Assembly: GCF_017695975.1 (NCBI RefSeq)
Contig: NZ_JAAORN010000001.1
Coordinates: 620,001-684,000 of the forward strand
Direction: 5' to 3'
DNA from: Prochlorococcus marinus CUG1417
GTDB lineage: Bacteria; Cyanobacteriota; Cyanobacteriia; PCC-6307; Cyanobiaceae
DNA length: 64,000 nucleotides
In this document: piece by piece, positions 27,593 through 35,687 of the stretch
How the letters are laid out: each line of letters starts with the position of its first letter
How positions within the stretch are numbered: the first letter of the stretch is position 1
Translations under genes and position numbers: made by a program
Notes under the pieces: generated by a model
Seen by the model: only the letters and a program-made list of their open reading frames with translations
Databases searched by the model: none
Told to the model about the DNA's origin: nothing

Positions 27593-28429
27593 ATTCTGAC
27601 AAATTTAAAAATTGCTATTGTTGGTGACTGTCATGGTCAATGGTCTGAATTAGACTTGAGAGTTTTATCGATTATTAAACCAAATATTGTTTTATTTGTT
27701 GGTGATATTTCTGATGGGAGTGTCAAAATAATTAAAAAAATAAATGAGATCAAAATTCCTACTTTTGTAATTTTAGGAAATCATGATAGAGGGAAGGATT
27801 CTACAGGCGAAACTCTCTCCAAGCAGATACGTGTTCTTGGTGGAAAATATTGTGCATGGGATTTGAAAGTTTTTAATAATCAAATAAATTTATTGTCTGC
27901 GAGACCATGTAGTTCTGGAGGAGGTTATTATCTTTCAAAAGAAGTAAAAGGCGTTTATGGACCGGTAACCGAACAAGATTCAATAAATAAAATTATCAAA
28001 TGTTCGGAAAATACTGTTGAAGATATACCTTTAATAATTATGTCGCATGCTGGCCCTTCGGGTTTAGGCTCGGAACCTAAAAGCATTTGTGGGAAAGACT
28101 GGAAATTACCCTCTTTAGATTGGGGAGACAGAGATTTATCTGTGGCTATTTCTCAAATACAAAAAAGAAGAAAAATTGATCTTGTAATTTTTGGTCATAT
28201 GCACAATAGGCTTAAAAGAAATCTTGGTTTAAGAGAGATGTTTAAAATTGATAGCAAAGGAACAATTTATTTCAACACGGCTGTAGTTCCAAGATATAAA
28301 AATGATGATGATGGGAAATTACTAATTAACTTTTCATGGATTGAGTTTGAAAAAAATCAATTAATACATGTTTCGCATCGATGGTATTCAGAGTCTGGTG
28401 AGATTTGTGAAGAAAATAAATTTCTTTAG
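27593..28429 (+). CDS. Calcineurin-like metallophosphoesterase (TIGR04168-like), unusual start
   Basis: About 279 residues. Metal-binding motifs are NLKIAIVGDCHGQWSELDL (GDxH), LFVGDISDG (GD), FVILGNHDRG (GNHD), MSHAGPSGLG and FGHMHNRL (GHxH), all in one frame. The only ATG/GTG/TTG in frame upstream of GNHD is the TTG at 27656, which would delete the essential GDxH motif. An in-frame TAA at 27581 limits the start to 27584-27616, where only ATT (27593) or CTG (27596) are usable. I place the start at ATT 27593. Substrate unknown. Confidence 0.75.
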   Translation: MLTNLKIAIVGDCHGQWSELDLRVLSIIKPNIVLFVGDISDGSVKIIKKINEIKIPTFVILGNHDRGKDSTGETLSKQIRVLGGKYCAWDLKVFNNQINLLSARPCSSGGGYYLSKEVKGVYGPVTEQDSINKIIKCSENTVEDIPLIIMSHAGPSGLGSEPKSICGKDWKLPSLDWGDRDLSVAISQIQKRRKIDLVIFGHMHNRLKRNLGLREMFKIDSKGTIYFNTAVVPRYKNDDDGKLLINFSWIEFEKNQLIHVSHRWYSESGEICEENKFL

Positions 28430-28452
28430 AATAAGATATTTTTGACCATATT

Positions 28453-29250
28453 TTAAGTATTATTCGGCTTTTCATATCTTGAAAATAATGTTTGAGACAA
28501 GATATAACCCGCAATTCCTGCGGCTGTAAAAGCTAAACTATTTTTAAATAAAGGTAATAAATCATTTGTTCTGGATATGATCGGTGCCAAACCAAAAATT
28601 CCAAATAACATTCCCCATAAAGGGGAAAGAAGAGCCAAAAAACCAATCGATATGACTTGACCTTCTTTTCTTGGGGCAGAAGCAAAACCTGCCACTAAAC
28701 CTCCAAGAATAGATGTACATAAAGTCCATATATATTGTTCTTTGGGTAGGCCAGGGACAACTTGACACCCTCCTCTCTCAAGGCAAATCTTTACTGAATT
28801 AATTGCATCTAGTACTGCGCCATCCTCACCGTGATCTTTTACATAATATTGATTGCCAAATCTTGTTTGAAGTTCAACCCAAAATAACCTTGGCATAAAA
28901 TTAAAATAAGCCTCTCCGACATTAAAGTTCAATAAATTTCCTCCTCTAGGATCTGCGACTATCAATAAACTTGTCTCATCTAAATCCCAATAGTCCTTTA
29001 TTGCACTGCCAGGGGAGCTCTCAAACTGAGATAAATATTTAATTTTCCACCCACTTTCAATTTCAAGATTATTGAGCTTGTTTTCTAAAGATTTTTTCTG
29101 ATTAGGGCTTAATGTTTTAGCTAAATCAATTACTGGTGTTTTTTCTTCTGGCAAGAGATTGGGATTATTTATAGCGAAAACGGGTTTATGTGAAATTAAA
29201 ACTAATATAGATAGAAATATTCCCAATAAATAGTTAATCTTTGAAGGCAT
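28453..29250 (-). CDS. TPM-domain protein, thylakoid lumen type (Psb32/TLP18.3-like)
   Basis: 265 residues from ATG 29250 (MPSKINYLLGIFLSILVLIS, a signal peptide); the frame is open further upstream but without a sensible N-terminus. The TPM fold spans ~30-170 (VIDLAKTLSPNQKKSLENKL, then DETSLLIVADPRGGN). Two C-terminal membrane helices follow. Homologues help repair photosystem II in the lumen or act as acid phosphatases. Divergent from the midA gene, 31 bp apart. Confidence 0.8.
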   Translation of the reverse strand: MPSKINYLLGIFLSILVLISHKPVFAINNPNLLPEEKTPVIDLAKTLSPNQKKSLENKLNNLEIESGWKIKYLSQFESSPGSAIKDYWDLDETSLLIVADPRGGNLLNFNVGEAYFNFMPRLFWVELQTRFGNQYYVKDHGEDGAVLDAINSVKICLERGGCQVVPGLPKEQYIWTLCTSILGGLVAGFASAPRKEGQVISIGFLALLSPLWGMLFGIFGLAPIISRTNDLLPLFKNSLAFTAAGIAGYILSQTLFSRYEKPNNT

Positions 29251-29281
29251 AAATAAGTTTTGTTTCTTTATATTTTCGCCG

Positions 29282-30472
29282 ATGAATAGCTTACCCGCGA
29301 ATAATCCAGATTGGTTAGTAAAAAAAATAATAAAAATGGGTGGGACCATAAGTTTTTATGACTATATGAATTTTGTTTTAAATGATCCTTCTAATGGTTA
29401 TTACGGTAGCGGCAAAGCTGAGTTGGGTGTTCGAGGGGATTTTGTCACATCACCATCTTTATCTGATGATTTTTCTTTTTTGGTTGGTAAACAAATAGAA
29501 GATTGGTTAAATCAGTTCAAAAGTAGTTTTTTATCTAATCACAAATTAGTTGTAATTGAATTTGGAGCTGGAGATGGAACCTTTATGAGTGGATTAATTA
29601 AATATTTTTTAGAAAGCAGCAAGAATTTTTTGGAAGGGGTTTCATTTGTAATTATTGAACCTAATGAAGGGATGGCAGAAAAACAAAAAAATAAATTGGA
29701 GGAATTTTTAAACTTAGGCATTGATATTTTATGGAAACGTTTGGAAGAATTAGAGGAAAATAATATCAATGGAATAGTTATAGCGAATGAGGTTTTGGAC
29801 GCTTTGCCGGTAGAGAGAATAATCTTTTCAAAAGGAAAATTACTTCGACAAGCTGTATCTATAGACAAAAAATCTGATAAATTATTTCTTGATGAAATGC
29901 CAATTACAATTGAATTGGGAAAAAGTATCGAACTTGCTAAAAGTGAGTTGGGAATCTCTATTCCGCCTGAAGATGCTCTTGAAGGATGGACGACAGAATG
30001 GCATATAGATAATTCAAAATGGTTAAAAGCTATTTATGGAAAAATTAATAATGGTATTTTATTGATAATTGATTACGCTAAAGAAGCTAAAAAATACTAC
30101 AACTCTAAGAATTCTGATGGGACGATAGTTTCATATGAAAATCAAAAAATGATTAATAATGTCCTAAATTCACCTGGGAATTGCGATTTAACATCTCATT
30201 TGTGTATAGAAACTTTAATTAATGGCGCTGAGACTCTTGGATTTAATACTGTTGGAATCGCTAAACAAGGAGAAGCTTTGTTGGCACTTGGATTAGCAGA
30301 GAGACTTTATGGAATTCAGAAGGAGTTTAAGGAGGATTTATCAAATGCTCTTTTAAGAAGAGAGGCATTACTTAGACTCGTTGATCCTGTATGTTTAGGT
30401 GATTTTAAGTGGTTTGTTTTTAATAAGTTTAAGGGTACGGAAATGAATATAAATTCAATCTGTTTGCGTTAA
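29282..30472 (+). CDS. MidA/NDUFAF7-family class I SAM-dependent methyltransferase
   Basis: 396 residues. Begins with the family's [23 protein letters not shown] motif I is [15 protein letters not shown], and [16 protein letters not shown] is diagnostic of the family. NDUFAF7 methylates an Arg of a complex I subunit; a comparable target in cyanobacterial NDH-1 is possible but unproven. The 3' end overlaps convergent aroB by four bases. Confidence 0.88.
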   Translation: MNSLPANNPDWLVKKIIKMGGTISFYDYMNFVLNDPSNGYYGSGKAELGVRGDFVTSPSLSDDFSFLVGKQIEDWLNQFKSSFLSNHKLVVIEFGAGDGTFMSGLIKYFLESSKNFLEGVSFVIIEPNEGMAEKQKNKLEEFLNLGIDILWKRLEELEENNINGIVIANEVLDALPVERIIFSKGKLLRQAVSIDKKSDKLFLDEMPITIELGKSIELAKSELGISIPPEDALEGWTTEWHIDNSKWLKAIYGKINNGILLIIDYAKEAKKYYNSKNSDGTIVSYENQKMINNVLNSPGNCDLTSHLCIETLINGAETLGFNTVGIAKQGEALLALGLAERLYGIQKEFKEDLSNALLRREALLRLVDPVCLGDFKWFVFNKFKGTEMNINSICLR

Positions 30473-31560
30473 GAAAAGAATTTTAAAAATAATGAATCCT
30501 CTACGTCATCATATATATCTACTGCGCCAATTTCTTTCGGTAATATAAATCTCATTTTGCCATTACGAACTTTTTTATCGCCCATAAGTATTGTAAGAAC
30601 ATCTTCTTTGTTTATTTTGGGGATCTTGGTAGGAAGATCGTAACTCTTCAAAAGATTCTTCTGCCTTTCTAATTCTTCTTTAGACCATAACCCTTTCGAA
30701 ATTGCTATTTCCCCCGCAATATTCATACCAATTGATATTGCCTCACCATGTAGAAATTTGCCGTATCCACATAAATTTTCAATAACGTGACCAAAAGAAT
30801 GGCCATAATTCAATATTGCTCTAACACCATTTTCATGTTCGTCTTCAGAAACAATATGAGACTTTGTTTTTATTGAACTATTAATTATTTTAATTAGATA
30901 ATCATTCTTGAGATTTATAAGTTCATTCTTGTTTTTTTCGATTTCTAAGTATTCGAAAAGTTCTTTATCTCTTATTACTCCGTATTTTATTACTTCGGCC
31001 ATGCCTGCATTGAATTCTCTTTTGGGCAAACTTTTTAGAGTTTCCGGATCAATAAAAACTGCTTTTGGTTGATTGAAAGCTCCAATTAAATTCTTACCTT
31101 TTGGATGATTCACTCCTGTTTTTCCTCCTACAGATGAATCAACCATTGATAATAATGTTGTTGGAATCTGAATATATTCGATACCTCTAAGCCAAGTAGC
31201 TGATGCGAAACCACTTACATCTCCAACAATTCCTCCTCCAAGGGCAATAATTATTGAATTTCTGTCTAAGCCAAATTCAAATGCAACATCATATATTTCA
31301 CTTAAGGTTTTTAAGTTTTTATATGATTCTCCAGCCTTGATAAGGAACATTTTGGCCTGAAATTGATTATCTTTTAAATTATTTAAGAATTTTTCTCCAT
31401 ACAAATTTGATATTTCTTCATTTGAAATCACAAGTATTTTTCTATTCTTTGTTATTCCAATTCTTAAAAGTTCTTCGCTGATATTATTCAGTATCCCTGC
31501 TTCTATTGTTACCTCGTATGACTTATCACCTAATGGGACTAATATTTTTCTCTTATTCAC
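30469..31560 (-). CDS. aroB: 3-dehydroquinate synthase
   Basis: 363 residues. Second step of the shikimate pathway, NAD- and metal-dependent cyclisation of DAHP. Landmarks: [37 protein letters not shown], and metal ligands in [20 protein letters not shown] and LHGEAIS. Full length. Divergent from purK with 125 bp between them. Confidence 0.96.
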   Translation of the reverse strand: MNKRKILVPLGDKSYEVTIEAGILNNISEELLRIGITKNRKILVISNEEISNLYGEKFLNNLKDNQFQAKMFLIKAGESYKNLKTLSEIYDVAFEFGLDRNSIIIALGGGIVGDVSGFASATWLRGIEYIQIPTTLLSMVDSSVGGKTGVNHPKGKNLIGAFNQPKAVFIDPETLKSLPKREFNAGMAEVIKYGVIRDKELFEYLEIEKNKNELINLKNDYLIKIINSSIKTKSHIVSEDEHENGVRAILNYGHSFGHVIENLCGYGKFLHGEAISIGMNIAGEIAISKGLWSKEELERQKNLLKSYDLPTKIPKINKEDVLTILMGDKKVRNGKMRFILPKEIGAVDIYDDVEDSLFLKFFS

Positions 31561-31685
31561 AATTGATTACCCAGTTAAAATTTAAAAATATTTGGTATTA
31601 AATACTTTATATATTAGCAAAATCTAAGCTCTAGATACTTAAAAATTCAGTTGTTAAGAATTAGAAATGGTAATAAAATCATTCT

Positions 31686-32876
31686 ATGAGTTTTAAAAAA
31701 AATATAAACGATATTAAGAAAAATTATTCCCTAGGAATAATTGGAGGTGGCCAACTGGCTTTGATGTTAACCGAAGCAGCAAAAAAAAGAAATTTAGAAG
31801 TATGTGTGCAAACAAAATCTTGTGATGATCCTGCTGGATTAAAAGCAGATCATGTCATAGAAGCTGATCCCTTAAAGATAAGAGGCAATAAATCATTAAT
31901 TAATGAATGTGAAAAAATAATTTTTGAAAATGAATGGATAAAAATTGATAAATTAAATTTAATCGATAATAAAGATATTTTTGTTCCAAGCCTTAATGCA
32001 ATTAAGCCATTAGTAGATAGGTTTTCTCAAAAAAAATTAATAGATAGAATGAATATCCCCTGTCCAAAATGGATAAGTATTGAAGATTTTAAAAATCTCT
32101 CAGATGAGGAAGTCAGTAGTTGGACCTTCCCTCTAATGGCAAAATCAAATAAAGGTGGATATGACGGTAAAGGGAACAGAAAAATAAATACAAAAGAAGA
32201 TTTAGATTCTTTTTTAACAGAGAATAATTCTGATGAATGGTTAATAGAAGAATGGATAGAGTATGAAAAAGAACTTGCTCTTGTTGGTTCGAGAGACAGG
32301 ACCGGTAAGATAAGATTTTTCCCAATCGTTGAGACATTCCAATTAAACCATGTCTGTGATTGGGTTCTTGCTCCTGGAATAAATGAATATGATTTGAACT
32401 TATTTGCAATAAATATTTTCTCTTCAATAGTTAATGAACTTAATTACGTTGGAGTTTTAGCTATTGAATTCTTCTATGGAGATAATGGTCTTTTAATTAA
32501 TGAAATAGCTCCTAGAACACATAACTCAGCACATTTCTCTATTGAGGCTTGTACTTCAAGTCAGTTTGATCAATATGTTTGCATTTCTTCTGGGATAATG
32601 CCACCGGAAATCAAAATGAACTGTGAAGGGGCGATTATGATAAACCTATTGGGATTAAAAAAGAATTTCCCGATTTCAATGGAAACGAGAGTCAAAATGT
32701 TATCTGAAATTGAGGGTTCTAATATTCATTGTTATGGCAAATCTCGCGAAATTCTGGGAAGAAAAATGGCTCACATCACATTTTTATTAAATGGTAAAAC
32801 GCATATAGAAAGATATGATGAAGCTCAAGTTTTATTAACTATGGTAAGAGACATTTGGCCATCTCCAAATGCATAA
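31686..32876 (+). CDS. purK: N5-carboxyaminoimidazole ribonucleotide synthase
   Basis: 396 residues. ATP-grasp enzyme of purine synthesis that carboxylates AIR with bicarbonate. N-terminal GIIGGGQLALMLTEAAKKRN, ATP-grasp blocks MAKSNKGGYDGKGNR and WLIEEWIEYEKELALVGSRD, and the metal and product site NEIAPRTHNSAHFSIEAC. Directly followed by the 6S RNA gene, the conserved order in many cyanobacteria. Confidence 0.95.
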   Translation: MSFKKNINDIKKNYSLGIIGGGQLALMLTEAAKKRNLEVCVQTKSCDDPAGLKADHVIEADPLKIRGNKSLINECEKIIFENEWIKIDKLNLIDNKDIFVPSLNAIKPLVDRFSQKKLIDRMNIPCPKWISIEDFKNLSDEEVSSWTFPLMAKSNKGGYDGKGNRKINTKEDLDSFLTENNSDEWLIEEWIEYEKELALVGSRDRTGKIRFFPIVETFQLNHVCDWVLAPGINEYDLNLFAINIFSSIVNELNYVGVLAIEFFYGDNGLLINEIAPRTHNSAHFSIEACTSSQFDQYVCISSGIMPPEIKMNCEGAIMINLLGLKKNFPISMETRVKMLSEIEGSNIHCYGKSREILGRKMAHITFLLNGKTHIERYDEAQVLLTMVRDIWPSPNA

Positions 32877-32898
32877 AAAAATAAGTTAAAGTTAGAAT

Positions 32899-33072
32899 AC
32901 TGGATCTTTGGTCAAGTTCTTCTTTATGTGCTCTGATCTGACTCTCTTTCGACATGAGGAGACTGTCGTGGTGCGGTAGTAAACCGATCTTGTAATCGGA
33001 AACGAAAGCCCACTTTGAATCCTCTTCTGGCATTTCCAGGTCGATGCAGCAGAGAACTGACGGGGATCCGGT
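32899..33072 (+). ncRNA. ssrS: 6S RNA (SsaA/SsrS-type)
   Basis: About 174 nt that can fold into one long rod. The ends close by ACTGGATC (32899-32906) with GATCCGGT (33065-33072), then GTCAaGTTCT (32911-32920) with AGAACTGAC (33053-33061), and further interrupted pairing leads to the apical CCGATcttgtaATCGG hairpin. It lies right after purK in the same orientation, the known place of cyanobacterial 6S RNA. A TAGAAT -10 element is at 32893-32898, so the 5' end may start a few bases later. An intrinsic terminator follows. 6S RNA binds RNA polymerase and tunes growth-phase transcription. Assigned by structure and synteny, not by alignment. Confidence 0.7.
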
Positions 33073-33075
33073 GTT

Positions 33076-33125
33076 ACCTATCAAAATGCTTGTTATAAAA
33101 GGCTTTTGGTAGGTATTTTATTTTT
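33076..33125 (+). terminator. Intrinsic terminator after 6S RNA
   Basis: ACCTATCAAAA (33076-33086) pairs with TTTTGGTAGGT (33104-33114), one G-U pair, followed by a T-rich tract from 33115. Polarity fits termination of plus-strand transcription and so supports the plus-strand orientation of the 6S RNA. Confidence 0.75.
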
Positions 33126-33184
33126 TAGGAATAGCTGAGCTGTTTTCACTCTCTATCAGCGTAAATTATTTGTTGCCAAAACAC

Positions 33185-33231
33185 TTGACGATTCATTTCT
33201 AATGTATTTATATTAATAGTACATATGTATT
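33185..33231 (+). promoter_or_regulatory. Promoter with LexA-like palindrome, DUF1651 locus A
   Basis: -35 TTGACG (33185-33190), 18-bp spacer, -10 TATATT (33209-33214), and AGTACATATGTATT (33218-33231) placed across the expected start site. The last element fits the cyanobacterial LexA consensus (RGTACNNNDGTWCB) at all but one position. The same -35, -10 and palindrome recur at 35636-35681 in front of the second DUF1651 gene, which argues for function. Confidence 0.6.
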
Positions 33232-33239
33232 AGCAAGAA

Positions 33240-33539
33240 ATGACTTTAGGAGGAGCTAATGTTTGGACTAATTTTTCTTACGGTTATCGTAATGAGTCCC
33301 CAAATGGTTGGTTGCTTAGCCCAGACCGCAGCAGATTAATTTTATTCGTGAGGAATAAAAAATCCCCAAGAAATAGTATGAGAATTTTTGCTCATACATA
33401 TTATGCAAATGATCTTGGTGAGCCAATTGCAATTAAATCATCCACTCAAATGTATTTGGATAATGCTTGGGATAAATGGCATGACCTTCAATTAGAAGGC
33501 TGGACTTTTGAAGAACTTGAATTACCTGAATCACTATGA
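33240..33539 (+). CDS. DUF1651-family protein, copy A
   Basis: 99 residues. The body (PNGWLLSPDRSRLILFVRNK, AHTYYANDLGEPIAIKSS, WDKWHDLQLEGW) is typical of DUF1651, an expanded family of unknown function in marine picocyanobacteria. The first 16 residues are poorly conserved against copy B at 35688, and the ATG lacks an SD, while a nested out-of-frame ORF (33259-33339) has a good one. The true DUF1651 start is therefore uncertain. The stop overlaps the next ATG (33536). Confidence 0.75.
   Translation: MTLGGANVWTNFSYGYRNESPNGWLLSPDRSRLILFVRNKKSPRNSMRIFAHTYYANDLGEPIAIKSSTQMYLDNAWDKWHDLQLEGWTFEELELPESL
33259..33339 (+). CDS. Nested out-of-frame 26-residue lipopeptide-like ORF, copy A
   Basis: Starts with ATG 33259, five bases after a strong SD, AGGAGG (33248-33253). 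It reads MFGLIFLTVIVMSPQMVGCL and six more residues, a hydrophobic segment ending in a lipobox-like VGC. It lies in the frame one base later than DUF1651. Copy B at 35707-35787 encodes the same number of residues (MFGLIF...PQLAGCL), with synonymous or conservative changes through codon 20, whereas the DUF1651 frame changes radically over the same bases. Translation is inferred, not shown. Confidence 0.5.
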   Translation: MFGLIFLTVIVMSPQMVGCLAQTAAD

Positions 33540-33676
33540 CTAACTTAAATCCAATCAAAAAGAAACTATCAAAAGCAGATAGAAAGATATCTATACAAGA
33601 CCCATCAAAATTATTAGCAGAATTTTTTAATGGTGTTGTTATTGAACTTGATGAAGAATACAAATATGACTCATAA
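33536..33676 (+). CDS. 46-residue hypothetical protein
   Basis: Starts on the ATGA overlap with the DUF1651 stop, so it is translationally coupled. The basic N-terminus (MTNLNPIKKKLSKADRKISI) is followed by a hydrophobic or amphipathic stretch (LLAEFFNGVVIEL) and an acidic end. The next small gene begins inside its last codons. Family not recognised. Confidence 0.5.
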   Translation: MTNLNPIKKKLSKADRKISIQDPSKLLAEFFNGVVIELDEEYKYDS

Positions 33677-33818
33677 AGAATTGATAGATCAAGTTTCCGC
33701 AAATTTATTTAAGCAAAGTGGAAAGTTAGAAAGCAGAAGATCTTGGTTGGCAATGAGAAATTATCTCGAGCAATTAGACAGCGAACAACTTAAATCCATG
33801 CTTGAGGACCGCGGATGA
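33666..33818 (+). CDS. 50-residue helical hypothetical protein
   Basis: From ATG 33666, overlapping the previous gene by 11 bases; earlier in-frame ATGs at 33630 and 33654 are possible. Reads MTHKELIDQVSANLFKQSGK and ends with LEQLDSEQLKSMLEDRG, an all-helical, charged protein of the kind often found in cyanophage-like and island regions. Third gene of the DUF1651 locus A unit. Confidence 0.5.
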   Translation: MTHKELIDQVSANLFKQSGKLESRRSWLAMRNYLEQLDSEQLKSMLEDRG

Positions 33819-33828
33819 TTTAAAAACT

Positions 33829-33942
33829 TTATTTAGTTTTAATTTTTTTGTTAATTCTTAGAAAACCATAAGTTCCAAAACCAACCAAAAACATGTCCAG
33901 GTAAATATGCCAAGTAGGAAAAATCTGATGTATTAATTCCAT
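33829..33942 (-). CDS. 37-residue single-helix membrane protein
   Basis: ATG 33942 overlaps the stop codon of the ligase-like gene by one base (TAATG). Reads MELIHQIFPTWHIYLDMFLV, then GFGTYGFLRI and a basic tail, one membrane helix with a positive-inside end. A protein of similar size and layout (PQLIGFVLMSIGYTLG) is at 37783-37902. Last gene of a three-gene minus-strand unit with 33942-34898. Confidence 0.55.
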   Translation of the reverse strand: MELIHQIFPTWHIYLDMFLVGFGTYGFLRINKKIKTK

Positions 33943-34691
33943 TAACTTTTTATAGCAACCTGCCAATAAGGATAATCTAAATTTGATTTTTCTCTAATTA
34001 ATTGTAATTTTCTAGAATTTATTTTTACTACTATTCCATCTGTAGGATATTTACTAAAAAGCTTCCCTTCCAGCCATTGTTTTCTAAATATTTCAACTTG
34101 GCTCGTAAAGTTGCATGAAATATCTTGAGGGATTGTGAAGCCTAGCTTAGAAAGACTCTTTTTGGACTCATATTGGTTAAGTGTTGAATTAAGTATTTGA
34201 AATGCGCAGAAGCTAAGACTTTCAGAAAATCCTTCTTTAGCTCTTAGAAATCCAGAAGAGATTCTCTGTGAGATATTTGGACTTTGGTTGGGTGCATATA
34301 ATTCACCTCTAACTTGAAGAACTCCTCGTAAAGGGAGATCATTGGGAATGCCCTGGACATTAATAATTTTACTAGTAACGTCTGTCCCTTCTCTTGAAAT
34401 TGCTTTCTCCAAGGTCCCATTCCTATATTGCAAAGCAATAGCACAACCATCAATTTTAGGTTCAATTAATAATCTGGTATCTACTAATAATCCTTTCAAA
34501 AATTCATCTATTGAATCCTTTACTAATGAAGGTAAAACTAGTTTATTTTTCTTTTTAAAGTAATCACAATTAGGATTTATTCTTAATAAATTCTTTTCAA
34601 GTTGGTCGAACTGCTTATCAGAGATTAAAGCATTACCATTTCTATAATTATAGTCATACCATTCAATTCGTTCTTCTAAATAAGTCTTCAT
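33942..34691 (-). CDS. NAD+-dependent DNA ligase adenylation domain, stand-alone
   Basis: 249 residues against ~670 in full LigA. The N-terminal NMN-binding Ia-type segment (WYDYNYRNGNALISDKQFDQ) and every adenylation motif are visible: EPKIDG with Lys79, LEKAISREGTDVT, LQVRGELY, TDGIVVKIN and a motif V-like PYWQVAIKS. The protein stops exactly there. The OB fold, zinc finger, HhH and BRCT domains are missing and no second half follows in any frame. It should bind NAD+ and self-adenylylate, but nick sealing is doubtful without the OB domain. It lies between two microprotein genes with 0-1 bp spacing. Confidence 0.8.
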   Translation of the reverse strand: MKTYLEERIEWYDYNYRNGNALISDKQFDQLEKNLLRINPNCDYFKKKNKLVLPSLVKDSIDEFLKGLLVDTRLLIEPKIDGCAIALQYRNGTLEKAISREGTDVTSKIINVQGIPNDLPLRGVLQVRGELYAPNQSPNISQRISSGFLRAKEGFSESLSFCAFQILNSTLNQYESKKSLSKLGFTIPQDISCNFTSQVEIFRKQWLEGKLFSKYPTDGIVVKINSRKLQLIREKSNLDYPYWQVAIKS

Positions 34692-34898
34692 TTAATAAGA
34701 TGGCTTAAGTTTTTGGCTGGGCATCCAACTTGGTTTATCTATAATCCATTTTTCTCTATCTTCATATTTAACAGTCCATAAAAGAAATGAAGAAACTTGT
34801 TTTAGAGATATGCCAACCAGGTATCGTGTTTTGGGACTTATTGATATGAATCCAAATATTAATATCAATAAAATAAGTTTAAACATACCCTTAATCAT
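34692..34898 (-). CDS. 68-residue membrane-anchored hypothetical protein
   Basis: One N-terminal membrane helix (MFKLILLILIFGFISI), then a basic soluble tail with KYEDREKWIIDKPSWMPSQK. The stop codon is immediately followed by the start of the ligase-like gene, so the two are co-translated. Family not recognised. Confidence 0.55.
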   Translation of the reverse strand: MIKGMFKLILLILIFGFISISPKTRYLVGISLKQVSSFLLWTVKYEDREKWIIDKPSWMPSQKLKPSY

Positions 34899-34929
34899 CT
34901 AAAAAACTCAGCGTAATTTTGCAAACTTT

Positions 34930-35187
34930 TTAATTAATGCAATTCTTATAACCTTCTATCTTCGCCAGTTCTTTAATATTCAAACCTGTTTCGTCTAATA
35001 AAGTTTCTCCGATATCGTCCTTATTAAACTTAGTTAATGCTCCATTAATAGAGTACTTAATACATTGGTTTTTGTATTTTGCTTCTTTGACAATAGGAGA
35101 TAAATAAAAACCAAACAAGATAATAAAAGCTCCATAGGTTACAACTTTTCTATGGTTTTTCCACCATTCATAAAATTTATTGGACAC
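34930..35187 (-). CDS. 85-residue membrane protein with two cysteines
   Basis: Layout: basic N-terminus (MSNKFYEWWKNHRKVVTYGA), one helix (AFIILFGFYLSPIV), the motif KEAKYKNQCIKYSI, and a C-terminal ...KIEGYKNCIN. The helix-P(I/V)-AKxKxxC arrangement and final Cys recur in the larger protein at 63409-63837, suggesting one family with a disulfide-linked extracytoplasmic domain. Function unknown. Confidence 0.55.
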   Translation of the reverse strand: MSNKFYEWWKNHRKVVTYGAFIILFGFYLSPIVKEAKYKNQCIKYSINGALTKFNKDDIGETLLDETGLNIKELAKIEGYKNCIN

Positions 35188-35256
35188 GAAAAATAAATCA
35201 CTAACCTCTATTTTAAATTGATTGTCAACAATTTACTTTAGTAATTGAAGGATTGC

Positions 35257-35493
35257 TTAATTTATTGTTTTTTGATTAATAGATTTAATCCAAGAATAAT
35301 ATCTTGATTTTCTAATCCTTTGCTCTTTAGAGACTAATCTATCCGCAGATTCTAGGGGTGATTCTCCTTCCTCAACTTTTGTTGTAATAGATATACCAAA
35401 ACCTTTTGCTTCAATTTTTGCGATGCCTCCCTCTAAAAAAAATAAAAAAGACCAACCTTTGTTCCATCCTAAATAGAAGGGGTTTCGATGCAT
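35257..35493 (-). CDS. Hypothetical protein, 78 residues
   Basis: From ATG 35493 (MHRNPFYLGWNKGWSFLFFL); the frame stays open upstream to a TTG at 35565. Aromatic N-terminal half with GGIAKIEAKGFGISITTK, basic C-terminal helix with KEQRIRKSRYYSWIKSI. Divergent from the DUF1651 copy B promoter. Family not recognised. Confidence 0.45.
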   Translation of the reverse strand: MHRNPFYLGWNKGWSFLFFLEGGIAKIEAKGFGISITTKVEEGESPLESADRLVSKEQRIRKSRYYSWIKSINQKTIN

Positions 35494-35635
35494 TACATTT
35501 TTTTTGATATTCTCTTTAAATAATATTTTCCTTTTCAAGGAGTTACTTGTATACACTATTACCAAATAAAAAAGTTTATGGAGGATTATTTCTGGAAAGT
35601 AATTTTAGTATTTAAATAATTACTTGGAGGGATAC

Positions 35636-35681
35636 TTGACGTCAACGAATAGTACATTTATATTAATAGTACAACTGTATT
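35636..35681 (+). promoter_or_regulatory. Promoter with LexA-like palindrome, DUF1651 locus B
   Basis: -35 TTGACG (35636-35641), 17-bp spacer, -10 TATATT (35659-35664) and AGTACAACTGTATT (35668-35681). It shares ACTTGACG and the block ATTTATATTAATAGTACA with locus A. An extra AGTACA lies inside the spacer at 35651-35656. Probably the same regulator controls both loci. Confidence 0.6.
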
Positions 35682-35687
35682 ATCTTT

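Noticed and set aside
32839-33084. 81-codon minus-strand frame across the purK 3' end and 6S RNA
   Set aside because: It lies antisense to a structured RNA and a core gene; its apparent openness follows from the higher GC content of the 6S RNA, and the promoter and terminator point to the plus strand.
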